From Flavobacteriaceae bacterium (lineage in GTDB: Bacteria > Bacteroidota > Bacteroidia > Flavobacteriales > Flavobacteriaceae): a DNA stretch of 64,000 bases. Under the pieces are notes generated by a model. The model saw only the letters and a list, made by a program, of their open reading frames with translations. It was not told the origin of the DNA and ran no database searches. The position numbers and the translations under genes are program-made. The stretch lies in NCBI GenBank assembly GCA_030148025.1, contig JASBUG010000030.1, positions 147,046 to 211,045 on the forward strand, in the 5' to 3' direction. This document shows, piece after piece, positions 52,169-61,539 of the stretch (its first letter is position 1; each line of letters opens with the position of its first letter).

Positions 52169-53554
52169 CTAGTTTTTATTTATACTAGTCAACTTTTCTT
52201 GATATTTTGTTTTTTCAGGAAAAGTTGTAGTTATTTTTTTAAGAGCTTGAATTATCGTTGTAGTATCTTTCTTAGCAGTTAAGTCTTCTAGATATTCGTC
52301 AAATTCATAATCTAAAAATTTGTGCAATGTGCTATCGAAATCGATTAATGTATTGTACTGCTCGCTAAGCTTTTGTTTATTTAAGGTGCTACTTAACAAT
52401 CTAACATACGATAGTTTTGGGTATTCAAAAGATGTATTGGCTAGAGTATTGTTTATAGCTTTTTTAATACTCCAAATAGGTGTTGTAAAAGTATTACTTA
52501 GTACCACTACAGTAATATCATCCTGTTTAAAGTATTGCAGCAAAGAACGATACCCAGAAAAACCACCTACATAGAACAAGCTTGTTCCTAAGTGTGCATT
52601 AGTATCATAAAACCACCCCGTTGTAAAATAGTCGCTCATAGGTGTAGAGAGTTGGGTAGGCGAGATGTATAAATTATATGTAGTATCGCTCAATCCGTTC
52701 TTTTCTTTAATTGCATGTTCAATGAATTTTGACAAATCGGAAGCATTAGTACATATACCTTGTGCACCACTCATATCTCCTGTAAAAGTGGCATTATCAA
52801 ATGAAGGATATACTTCAGGATATATATATTTAGCTTCTCCAAAGCTGTAGATAAAGTCTTTGGTATAATCTAGGAGTTTTTCGGTTTTCAATTGTTTAGG
52901 TATACTGGTTTTGTGCATATTAAAAGGAGCAAAAACTTCCTTTTTGCAATATGCTTCAAAACTTTGGTTTGTTATACGCTCTATTATTAGCGCGATAATC
53001 GTATATCCTATGTTTGTGTATTTCCATGTGCTTCCAGGTTCAAAAAGAAGCTCAGGTTTTTTCTCTACTAATATATTTAGGAGATCAGTATTGTTAGCTA
53101 TTTTATTTGGGTTCCAATTAGGATACAGTACTTGTGCGTAATCAGGTAGACCAGAAGAATGCATAACTAATTGTTCTACATTAATATCGTAGAATGATAG
53201 TTCAGGAATGTATTTACTTATTTTATCTTGTAAATCAATTTTGCCTCTGTCAACAAGTTTGAGTAATGCAAAAACGGTTATAGGCTTACTAACCGAAGCT
53301 ATTTCGAAAATAGAATTTTTTGTAAAGTTTTTATTGGTTTCTAGATCGGCTTTTCCGTAATATCTATGTATAAGTATATCATTGTTTTTTTTGATAAGAA
53401 GTTCTCCGTTAAATAAACCATCTGCGTGTAATTTATTGAATATGGAATCTATTTTATTCGATTCCTTATTAATAGATTCGTTGTACTGTTTACTTTGGCA
53501 TCCTATTAGTGATAACAAAGCAATGACAATTAGTATTGAGTTTTTTAATGTCAT
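52169..53554 (-). CDS. Serine hydrolase, beta-lactamase-like, lipoprotein
   Basis: 461 residues. MTLKNSILIVIALLSLIGCQS is a lipoprotein signal. The nucleophile motif is ASVSK with Ser87 and Lys90, the second motif YTNIGY is Y-x-N, and the third region LFYVGGFSGYRS replaces the HSG of other members with GG. It is likely an esterase or D-aminopeptidase-like hydrolase. A C-terminal ~120 residues are helical. It lies 139 bp upstream of the C45 gene in transcription order. Confidence 0.88.
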   Translation of the reverse strand: MTLKNSILIVIALLSLIGCQSKQYNESINKESNKIDSIFNKLHADGLFNGELLIKKNNDILIHRYYGKADLETNKNFTKNSIFEIASVSKPITVFALLKLVDRGKIDLQDKISKYIPELSFYDINVEQLVMHSSGLPDYAQVLYPNWNPNKIANNTDLLNILVEKKPELLFEPGSTWKYTNIGYTIIALIIERITNQSFEAYCKKEVFAPFNMHKTSIPKQLKTEKLLDYTKDFIYSFGEAKYIYPEVYPSFDNATFTGDMSGAQGICTNASDLSKFIEHAIKEKNGLSDTTYNLYISPTQLSTPMSDYFTTGWFYDTNAHLGTSLFYVGGFSGYRSLLQYFKQDDITVVVLSNTFTTPIWSIKKAINNTLANTSFEYPKLSYVRLLSSTLNKQKLSEQYNTLIDFDSTLHKFLDYEFDEYLEDLTAKKDTTTIIQALKKITTTFPEKTKYQEKLTSINKN

Positions 53555-53592
53555 GTTTTTAAGATTTTAGTACTCTACATTTATAGAATTAT

Positions 53593-53608
53593 TTCTACAA
53601 ATGTAGAA
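53593..53608. promoter_or_regulatory. 16-bp palindrome at the promoter of the 52169-53554 gene
   Basis: TTCTACAAATGTAGAA is a perfect 7-2-7 palindrome. On the minus strand it contains TACATTTG (53598-53605), a full TAnnTTTG -7 match, about 43 bp before the ATG at 53554. Confidence 0.55.
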
Positions 53609-54012
53609 TTTGATATACCTAAATCTAAGTATTCGTTTTTATTTTTATCATTAAATTTTTACGAAATCAAATAATAGTGTGCTAAAGTCGAAATTAGTTC
53701 ATATGAAATCAGGTTAATTGAAGTTTCAATGTAATCTCAAATATATTTTATCTAGGATTTTTGAGGTAATGGATTCTATTACGTGAAGTCAGTAGAGAAA
53801 AGTCTTTTATGTTTCTGTCTCAATATATAATCTTATATATCTGGATCCATTTTAATTTAATGCAATATATTGCTTTTGTTTAATTATTTTGGACACAATT
53901 TGTGTCAACTTTGTACCATGCTCTTTGAAGATATTATAAAGACTGTTTGGTTAATTTCTGTATCGCGAAAATAACTAACACAAATCTTCAATAATTAACT
54001 GTTAGTCTTCTC

Positions 54013-54043
54013 TTTGTCACATAAAAGAATGTCTTTATATTTA
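54013..54043 (+). promoter_or_regulatory. Probable promoter of the VPS10/BNR-repeat gene
   Basis: TTTG at 54013-54016, a 19-bp spacer and TATATTTA at 54036-54043 are close to consensus (last base A instead of G), 32 bp before the start. Confidence 0.45.
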
Positions 54044-54075
54044 GAGCTTAACTAATTCATTTTTAGATAAGCACT

Positions 54076-57000
54076 ATGATGATCAAAAAACTAACCCTAA
54101 GTATTGCTATTTGCTTCTCTGCAATGGCGTATTCCCAAATTTCAGAAACTGTACTCTCTCAAATATCCTTTAGAAATATTGGCCCAGGATTTATGACTGG
54201 TAGGATTGCCGATATTGAAAAAGATCCTAACGACCCTAGCACTTGGTACGTTGCTGTGGCTTCAGGAAATGTTTGGAAAACAACAAACAATGGTACAACT
54301 TTCAAACCCATTTTTGAAAATTACGGCTCGTTCTCTACAGGTTATATCACTATTGATCCTAATGACTCAAATACTATTTGGTTAGGTACTGGAGAAAACC
54401 AAAGTCAAAGGTCTGTTGGTTGGGGAGATGGTGTATATAAAAGTACTGATGCAGGAAAGTCTTGGAAAAATGTTGGTTTAAAGAACTCTGAGCATATTGG
54501 TAAAATAATTGTTGATCCTAAAGATGGAAGCACCGTTTATGTAGCGGCTCAAGGGCCTCTATGGAAAGAAGGAGGTGATAGAGGTTTATACAAAACATTA
54601 GATGGCGGAAAAACTTGGGAACGGTTATTACATATTAGTGAAAACACAGGAATTACAGATGTGTTTATCGACCCTACTAATTCTGACGTTATTTATGCCT
54701 TATCATATCAAAGAAGACGTCATGTTGGTATATTAATAGGTGGTGGTCCTGAAACAGGATTGCATAAATCTATTGATGGTGGTAAAACATGGAAAAAGCT
54801 AACTCGCGGATTACCTGGTGGTAATTGGGGACGACCAGGAATGACCATGTCTCCTCAAAAATCCAATGTGCTTTATTTGCAAATTCCTGGAAAAGATAGA
54901 AGTGGTGGTGGTTTTTACCGTTCGGAAGATTCAGGTGAAACATGGACAAAGAAAAGTGATTACTCTGTAGTTGATCCACAATATTATGGTGAATTATATG
55001 CTGATCCTAATCGTTTTGATCATGTGTATGCGATGGACGTGTCAATACACTACACCACAGATGGCGGAAGCAATTTTAAGCGATTAAATGGTAGAAATGT
55101 TCATGGTGATTATCATGAAATGCTTTTTGATAAAAGCGATCCAAATTACATGATGGTTGCTGGCGATGGTGGTATTTATGAAAGTTGGGATTATGGTAAT
55201 AAATGGTCGTATCATTCTAATCTACCTATAACGCAATTCTATCGTGTAGGTATTGATAATGCAAAACCTTTTTATAACGTATATGGAGGTACGCAAGACA
55301 ATGCAACTATTTATGCGCCTGTAAAAAACACAACCAGACATGGAATTACTAATGCCGATTGGAAAATTGTTATTGGTGGTGACGGATTTCAAGCTCGCGT
55401 AGACCCAGACGACCCAAACATCGTTTACGGACAATATCAATATGCTGGAATTGTAAGGCATGATAAACGTACAGGTGAACGTATTGATATTCAGCCACAA
55501 CCACAACCAACTGACGATGCCTTAAGATGGCATTGGGATTCACCATTGGTGTTAAGTCCGCATAATTCTAAGCGCTTGTATTATGCAGCGCAACGAATTT
55601 TTAAAAGCGATGACAGAGGTGATAGTTGGACACCTATTAGTGGTGATTTAAGTCGTGGTGAAAGTAGAAATGACAGAAAGGTAATGGGCAAAGTTTGGCC
55701 TCCTGAAGCTGTGTATAAAAATGTATTTACATCGCCTTACGGGACTATTGTTGCCTTATCAGAATCAACTATAAGTGAGGGTTTAATTGTTGCTGGAACC
55801 GATGATGGCTTAATTCAAATTACAGAAAATGGTGGAAATACTTGGTCTAAGGTTGATATTATAAAAGGCGTTCCAAGAAAGGCTTATGTAGCCGATGTGC
55901 TAACATCTAATCATGATAGAAATACGATCTACGCCGTATTCAACAATCATAAAGATGGTGATTTTAAACCTTACTTTGTTAAGAGTACAGACATGGGTAA
56001 AACTTGGAAGTTAATATCTTCAGGATTTGCTTCTAATCATACTGGATGGAGTATTGTTGAAGATCATAAGAATAAGAACCTGTTATTTGCTGCTACCGAA
56101 TTTGGACTTTATGCCTCTGTGAATGGAGGCACAAAATGGACACAAATGAAAGGTGGTTTACCTACGATTGCTTTTAGAGATCTTGAAATTCATAAAGAAG
56201 AGAACGATCTTGTAGCCGCTTCTTTTGGACGAGGGTTCTATGTTTTGGATGATTACGCTCCGTTAAGAGAAGCAGCAAACGCTAAAGGCGATTATTTATT
56301 TGCTATAAAAGATGCGTTGCAGTTTTTTAGACGTGGCGATAAAGGCTATTCAAGAAAAGGATCGTTTGGCGATAATCTTTACAGTGCCGATAATCCACAA
56401 TATGGAGCAAAAATTCGTGTGTATTTAAACACGACATATCCTTCAGCAAAAAGTATTAGAAAGAAAAATGAGAACGCTAATTCAGCTTACCCAACTGCTG
56501 AAGCTTTGCAAAAAGAAGATTTTGAAGAAAGAGGAAAAGCATTTGTTAGAATAACTAATTCGCAAAATGAAGCTGTTGCAATGTTACCAATAGGAAACAG
56601 AAAAGGCTTTCAAGAAGTATTTTGGAATTTATCTACACGAATAGAATCTGATGACCATAAATACTCTGAAACCTTAAACTTTGTACCAGAAGGTGCATAT
56701 ACTGCGCAATTGATAACTTTAAACAAAGGTCAGTTAAATGAACTAGGAGCACCTCAAACATTTAACGTGAAAAATTTGAACGTATCTACCGAAAAACCGG
56801 CATCAGACAGATTTGATTTTTACAAGAAAGCTGCGGAATTATCTATAGAAGCAGACAGATTTTCAGATGCTATTAGCAGCATGCTAAAATCGATTAAAAA
56901 AGAGCAAACTGCATTTATTAAAACGGGTAATAAAACAGCTTTAGCAGAGCTTGAGGACAAGAGACAAAAACTGTTAGAACTAGAGTACAAACTATCTGGG

Positions 57001-57177
57001 AACTCAACCAAACGTAAGCGTTTTCAGTATTATTTACCAGGAGCGCAAAACAGGATAAGTCGAGTATTAGGAGCTCATTGGGAAACATCTCAGGTAACTA
57101 AAACGCAAAGAGATAATCTCGCCATTGCTGCCAAAGAGTTGGAAGCTATAAAGCAGTCCGTTCAAAAATTAAAATAA
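54076..57177 (+). CDS. Secreted VPS10/BNR-repeat protein
   Basis: 1033 residues. A signal peptide (SIAICFSAMAYSQ) is followed by a beta-propeller region with many BNR/Asp-box motifs of the form S-x-D-x-G-x-x-W (KSTDAGKSWKN, KTLDGGKTWER, KSIDGGKTWKK, RSEDSGETWTK, KSDDRGDSWTP, KSTDMGKTWKL). The last ~300 residues are a different, partly helical domain. Bacteroidota often annotate such proteins as glycosyl hydrolase or sortilin-like; the enzyme function is not shown by the sequence. It is transcribed alone, with a strong terminator after it. Confidence 0.88.
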   Translation: MMIKKLTLSIAICFSAMAYSQISETVLSQISFRNIGPGFMTGRIADIEKDPNDPSTWYVAVASGNVWKTTNNGTTFKPIFENYGSFSTGYITIDPNDSNTIWLGTGENQSQRSVGWGDGVYKSTDAGKSWKNVGLKNSEHIGKIIVDPKDGSTVYVAAQGPLWKEGGDRGLYKTLDGGKTWERLLHISENTGITDVFIDPTNSDVIYALSYQRRRHVGILIGGGPETGLHKSIDGGKTWKKLTRGLPGGNWGRPGMTMSPQKSNVLYLQIPGKDRSGGGFYRSEDSGETWTKKSDYSVVDPQYYGELYADPNRFDHVYAMDVSIHYTTDGGSNFKRLNGRNVHGDYHEMLFDKSDPNYMMVAGDGGIYESWDYGNKWSYHSNLPITQFYRVGIDNAKPFYNVYGGTQDNATIYAPVKNTTRHGITNADWKIVIGGDGFQARVDPDDPNIVYGQYQYAGIVRHDKRTGERIDIQPQPQPTDDALRWHWDSPLVLSPHNSKRLYYAAQRIFKSDDRGDSWTPISGDLSRGESRNDRKVMGKVWPPEAVYKNVFTSPYGTIVALSESTISEGLIVAGTDDGLIQITENGGNTWSKVDIIKGVPRKAYVADVLTSNHDRNTIYAVFNNHKDGDFKPYFVKSTDMGKTWKLISSGFASNHTGWSIVEDHKNKNLLFAATEFGLYASVNGGTKWTQMKGGLPTIAFRDLEIHKEENDLVAASFGRGFYVLDDYAPLREAANAKGDYLFAIKDALQFFRRGDKGYSRKGSFGDNLYSADNPQYGAKIRVYLNTTYPSAKSIRKKNENANSAYPTAEALQKEDFEERGKAFVRITNSQNEAVAMLPIGNRKGFQEVFWNLSTRIESDDHKYSETLNFVPEGAYTAQLITLNKGQLNELGAPQTFNVKNLNVSTEKPASDRFDFYKKAAELSIEADRFSDAISSMLKSIKKEQTAFIKTGNKTALAELEDKRQKLLELEYKLSGNSTKRKRFQYYLPGAQNRISRVLGAHWETSQVTKTQRDNLAIAAKELEAIKQSVQKLK

Positions 57178-57200
57178 TAAAAGGACAAATATTATTTAAG

Positions 57201-57236
57201 TTCAGCCCTCATGTTTATTGAGGGCTGAATTGTTTT
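57201..57236 (+). terminator. Rho-independent terminator
   Basis: An 11-bp perfect stem TTCAGCCCTCA/TGAGGGCTGAA with a 7-nt loop (57201-57229), followed by TTGTTTTT. Confidence 0.88.
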
Positions 57237-57683
57237 TATTAAAGCTTTTTTTGTATACAAAACTCTAAATCACATATTTATAATGTTGAGTTAGCTTTTA
57301 AAGCTTTGCATAACAAATCTTTGATTTTAGGAAATTAAGATTGCATATTCGTTATGATCGATAAAATTTTATCATAGATCTTTTGAAAATATTAACACCA
57401 TTTTACAAGTGATATTGGATGCTGAAAATTAAATCAGCTGCCCTTTTTTGCTATAATAATTAATAATTAGGAAACTAATTTTATACTATTACTTTTTTTA
57501 AGCTATTTGAAATTCACTACACAATTAAGATGATTCAATACAATTTGTTTTTTACAATTAAGCTTGTTAAATATTTTAGCTGCCCTAAATAAATTAAATA
57601 ATAAAACAAAATTTGAAATTAACAAAAAAGCATTTCAAGTATTATTTTATTAGAGTACAAACTACAATTTTAAATATGACAAA
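57237..57683. other. AT-rich intergenic region, no gene seen
   Basis: About 450 bp between the terminator and the next start. It has A/T runs only; I see no open frame of note, no strong inverted repeat and no full promoter match. Confidence 0.5.
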
Positions 57684-59186
57684 ATGAAACTATTCAAAAT
57701 TAACCAGCTAAAACTTTTTTTAGGATTTGTGTTATTATTTACTTTCACTTTATTAACATGTCAAAAAAGTAAAGAAGTTAAAAATAACAAGTTTGAAGCA
57801 TTCCTTTCTGAGGTGTACAAACGAGGGCAGTTTAACGGAAATGCTCTAATACTTAAAGATGGAGAAATTGTATATCAAGGCGCTTATGGCATAGGGAATA
57901 TCGACCCCGTAGATTCATTAACATTGAATTCTGTTTTTAGAATTGGATCTGTAAGCAAGCAATTTACGGCAATGGGTATAATGATACTTAAAGATAAAGG
58001 AAAGCTGTCATACGATCAGGATATTAGAGATTTTATTCCGGAACTTCCATATGAAGGTATAACAGTTAGGCATCTTTTAAATCATGTTTCTGGATTACCT
58101 GATTATACAAGGATGATGAACATGAACTGGAAACCAGAATTAAAGAAAAATGATCCAAAAAAAATAGTATCAGGGAATGAAGACTTAATTAAAATATTTG
58201 CTCAAGAGAAACCAGAGGTATACTTTAAACCTAAAGAGAAGTGGGAATATAGTAATACTGGATATGTATTGCTTGCATCTATTGTTAGTCGAGCTTCAGG
58301 AATTTCATTTGAACAATTTCTCAAAGAACACATATTTAATCCAGCTGGTATGGAAAATACATCAGTTTATAATTATGTTTACGGAAAAGATTCACAGATG
58401 CCAAAGCGAGTTTATGGATTTAAGACAGAGCTGAATGGTATTGATCGAGTTTCTAAAGATTATCATTATTTAAATGGTATTGCTGGAGATGGAGGAATTT
58501 ATTCTACAATATCAGATCTCCTTAAATGGGATAGAGTATTATACACAGAAAAACTTGTTTCAAAAAGTACACTGGAAGAAGCTTTTACCCCTGTTACTCT
58601 TAATAACGGTGTGGTTGAAAACTATGGTTTTGGATGGAGAATCACAGAATCACCTAACGGAAAAAAAGTAGTTTCTCATTCAGGTGGTTGGGTAGGATTT
58701 AGCTCCTATATATATAGAGAAATTGAAGAGAATAATTGTATTGTATTTTTATCTAACAACTCAACTAATTATCTTGGAGGAGTAATAAACCCTCTTATTA
58801 ACATGCTTCATGATTTACCTTATGATATGCCAAAGTTATCCATTCGTGAGGTTATAGGTAAAACTATTATAAATGATGGTATTGATGCAGCTGTCAAACA
58901 ATATAAAAACTTGAAGGATAATGAATCAGAATTCTATGATTTTAAAGAAAAGCAACTTAATTTTCTAGGTTATCAGTTACTTGAAATGGATCTTGCTAAT
59001 GAAGCAGTTGAAGTATTTCGTATTAATAAAGAGGAATACCCACAATCAGCTAACACATATGATAGTTATGGAGATGCATTACTTGCTATAGGAGATAAAA
59101 CTAAGGCACTCTTAAACTTTAAAAAAGCGTATGAATTAGATTCAACGTTACTTGAAACAAAAAAGAAGATAAGTCAACTAGAATAA
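57684..59186 (+). CDS. Serine hydrolase, beta-lactamase-like, with C-terminal TPRs
   Basis: 500 residues. A lipoprotein-type signal ends in TLLTCQKS. The catalytic motifs are complete: GSVSKQ with Ser89 and Lys92, YSN (189-191), and HSGGW with His332. The last ~100 residues are TPR-like (ANEAVEVFRINKEEYPQS, TYDSYGDALLAIGDKTKAL). The function is probably envelope peptide or ester hydrolysis. No operon partner is evident. Confidence 0.9.
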   Translation: MKLFKINQLKLFLGFVLLFTFTLLTCQKSKEVKNNKFEAFLSEVYKRGQFNGNALILKDGEIVYQGAYGIGNIDPVDSLTLNSVFRIGSVSKQFTAMGIMILKDKGKLSYDQDIRDFIPELPYEGITVRHLLNHVSGLPDYTRMMNMNWKPELKKNDPKKIVSGNEDLIKIFAQEKPEVYFKPKEKWEYSNTGYVLLASIVSRASGISFEQFLKEHIFNPAGMENTSVYNYVYGKDSQMPKRVYGFKTELNGIDRVSKDYHYLNGIAGDGGIYSTISDLLKWDRVLYTEKLVSKSTLEEAFTPVTLNNGVVENYGFGWRITESPNGKKVVSHSGGWVGFSSYIYREIEENNCIVFLSNNSTNYLGGVINPLINMLHDLPYDMPKLSIREVIGKTIINDGIDAAVKQYKNLKDNESEFYDFKEKQLNFLGYQLLEMDLANEAVEVFRINKEEYPQSANTYDSYGDALLAIGDKTKALLNFKKAYELDSTLLETKKKISQLE

Positions 59187-59231
59187 AAATGCAATGGATG
59201 AAATTATTGTAGAGAAGATAACTTTTAACCC

Positions 59232-59265
59232 TTGACACAATCTGTCATTTTAGATATTAATTTTG
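59232..59265 (+). promoter_or_regulatory. Promoter of the AlkC-like gene
   Basis: TTG at 59232-59234, a 23-bp spacer and TAATTTTG at 59258-59265 match the Bacteroidota consensus, 17 bp before the start. GACACAATCTGTC (59234-59246) is a near-match of half of the 53892 palindrome. Confidence 0.55.
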
Positions 59266-59282
59266 CGTCAAAATAATACGAA

Positions 59283-60392
59283 ATGCCAGAACCACTTAAG
59301 AATATGTATAATGAATCTTTTTTTGAAGGATTCATTACCATCTTTAAAAATGTTTACCCAAACTTAAATATTGAAAAATTCAGAGCCGATATACTTGATA
59401 ATACTTGGGAAGATCTTGAGTTAAAACAACGTATGCAACATATTGCGGTAGTTATGTACAAACATCTACCTTCAGATTATGGTAAAGCTACGTCTATTAT
59501 TATAGATATGGTAAAGCAGTTAAAGGTGTCTGAAGAAAGTATGTCGTTTGAATACATGTTTTTTCCAGAATTCATTGAACAATTTGGTCTTGATAATTAT
59601 GAAATTTCCATAAATGCCATAGAGGAGATTACAAAGTTTACCAGTTGTGAATTTACAGTGAGACCATTCTTGATTAAATATCCAAAAAGAATGATTCCAC
59701 AAATGTTAGAATGGTCTAAACATGATAATGCTATGGTAAGGCGTTTGGCAAGTGAAGGTTCACGACCTAGGCTGCCTTGGGGAATGGGATTGCCAGCATT
59801 TAAAAAAGATCCTGATCCTGTAATTCCAATTCTGGAGAATTTAAAAAGCGACCCTTCAGAATCGGTAAGAAGAAGTGTTGCCAATAATTTGAATGATATT
59901 TCAAAAGATCACCCAGAATTGGTGTTGAAATTGGTTAAAAAGTGGAGCAAGGAATTTAAAACTGCAGAAATGAAATGGTTGGTAAAGCATGCCTGCAGAA
60001 CATTGTTAAAACAAGGGCATAAAGATACCCTTAATTTTTTTGGCTTTAAATTGCCAAAGCAAGTTGCCGTAAATAAGCTAGAGGTATTGACCCCTAAAGT
60101 TAAAATGGGTGATGAATTACGGTTTCAGTTTGAGGTTTCAAATAAGTCAACTTCTAATATTATGTTACGCTTAGAGTATGGTATTTATTTTAAAAAGGCT
60201 AATGGTAGTTTGTCTAGAAAGGTATTCAAGATTAGTGAGAAAAAATTTCCTGAAAATTCTAAATTAAATATTGTTAGAAGGCAATCGTTTAAACCAATTA
60301 CAACCAGAAAGCATTACACAGGAATACACGAAGTATCAATTATATTAAATGGTGTAGAGTTAAAAAAGGCAGAGTTTGAGCTAGAAACCTAA
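59283..60392 (+). CDS. DNA alkylation repair protein, AlkC-like, with Ig-like C-terminal domain
   Basis: 369 residues. The HEAT-like helical domain has RRLASEGSRPRLPWGMGLPA, a marker of the AlkC branch of alkylpurine glycosylases, preceded by EWSKHDNAMV. The last ~95 residues form a beta-sandwich, an Ig-like domain known in some AlkC proteins. It removes 3-methyladenine-type lesions. The gene is convergent with the AraC gene, with a 4-bp overlap. It complements the AlkD-like enzyme at 7587. Confidence 0.88.
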   Translation: MPEPLKNMYNESFFEGFITIFKNVYPNLNIEKFRADILDNTWEDLELKQRMQHIAVVMYKHLPSDYGKATSIIIDMVKQLKVSEESMSFEYMFFPEFIEQFGLDNYEISINAIEEITKFTSCEFTVRPFLIKYPKRMIPQMLEWSKHDNAMVRRLASEGSRPRLPWGMGLPAFKKDPDPVIPILENLKSDPSESVRRSVANNLNDISKDHPELVLKLVKKWSKEFKTAEMKWLVKHACRTLLKQGHKDTLNFFGFKLPKQVAVNKLEVLTPKVKMGDELRFQFEVSNKSTSNIMLRLEYGIYFKKANGSLSRKVFKISEKKFPENSKLNIVRRQSFKPITTRKHYTGIHEVSIILNGVELKKAEFELET

Positions 60393-61387
60393 GAGTGCAA
60401 AATATTATTTTGAATCATCTTTTGGTACGCCCTAGGCGTCATAGACGTCTCTTTTTTAAAAGCATTATAGAATGCCGATGAGGTGTTGAAGCCAACATCG
60501 TAAGCGAGGTCTTCAATTTTGTCGTTGCTATGATTTGGCTCCGATAATTTCTGGGTAATATCTTTAATTCTAAAGCAATTGATCACTTCAGGGAAGCTCT
60601 TTTTGTAAATCACTTTAGTCGCTTTAGACACTAAATACGTTGGTGTGTCGATAGCTTCAGAAAATTGCGCTAAGGTAATTGCTGGTTGTGTGTATATTTT
60701 GTCTTCTTCTATTGCACTTTTTATTTTGTTTAATAGTTCTTTTGGTAAAGTTTTGCTACTAATTTTCTTAACAACTGAAGGCGATTGCAATGCATAGAAA
60801 AACAAAAAGTACATCACTAAAGACGATAAGGCAATACCAATTGCATAATTATTCATAGTCTGTCCTAATAGTTGAAAAATTAAAATAGCAGATAATGTTA
60901 TTAAAGCATAAAAAAGTGCTTTATGCCATTTTGGTAGCTCAGAAGTTTTAGAATTGAATACAATTTGATTAGCTATATAACCCAAATAAGCAGCCAAACT
61001 AATATTGGCTAGTAAATATAAATCGTATGCAAAACCTTCGTTAATAATAATGATTGTAAAACCAATAGCAGGAAATATAAGATGTAATAACCCTACAGGT
61101 TTTAATTGACTAATATTAGATTGACAGATTGAAAAATAGGTTAATGCTAACGGGCCAATACAAGCAAAACCAAAAAAACCTAAACCAACACCTACTGCCG
61201 AAATTTCTGGTAACGCATAATAGAAAATAGACTTAGCTATTCGTAAAGCGATGGCAATAAATAAAGCTCCTAAAGTATAATCTTTTAGTTTGTCTTCTTT
61301 TTTAATAAACAGAAAATAGCTTGCTAAAAAAACACAAGAAGTGACAGCAATACTCGAAAAAATAATTAAGGCTATTGGTAAACTCAT
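60389..61387 (-). CDS. Membrane-anchored AraC-family regulator (7TM-AraC), third member
   Basis: 332 residues. About seven membrane helices cover residues 1-205 (with LRIAKSIFYYALP near 46, like the other two), and the C-terminal HTH has TLAQFSEAIDTPTYLVSKAT and DLAYDVGFNTSSAFYNAF. It starts with ATG, unlike the two paralogues at 33218 and 36269. No CPBP gene is coupled to it. It may control the DUF2911 gene upstream. Confidence 0.85.
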   Translation of the reverse strand: MSLPIALIIFSSIAVTSCVFLASYFLFIKKEDKLKDYTLGALFIAIALRIAKSIFYYALPEISAVGVGLGFFGFACIGPLALTYFSICQSNISQLKPVGLLHLIFPAIGFTIIIINEGFAYDLYLLANISLAAYLGYIANQIVFNSKTSELPKWHKALFYALITLSAILIFQLLGQTMNNYAIGIALSSLVMYFLFFYALQSPSVVKKISSKTLPKELLNKIKSAIEEDKIYTQPAITLAQFSEAIDTPTYLVSKATKVIYKKSFPEVINCFRIKDITQKLSEPNHSNDKIEDLAYDVGFNTSSAFYNAFKKETSMTPRAYQKMIQNNILHS

Positions 61388-61539
61388 TAAAAATCTGTTT
61401 CTACAAATATATTTAATAAACAGCCTTAACAGTTGTTAAAATGCTCTTAAATCTATCTCCATATTTCAATAATGAGGAGATAAAACTACATCTCAAGACC
61501 TAGTTTCGCTGAAGAAATCAAAAAAACATAAACCATAAA

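Larger units (their letters stand above)
53555..54075. other. Divergent intergenic region with two palindromes
   Basis: About 520 bp of AT-rich sequence between divergent genes with no credible gene. It holds the 53593-53608 palindrome and a second perfect palindrome GACACAATTTGTGTC at 53892-53906, plus a promoter candidate for the 54076 gene (next entry). Confidence 0.55.
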
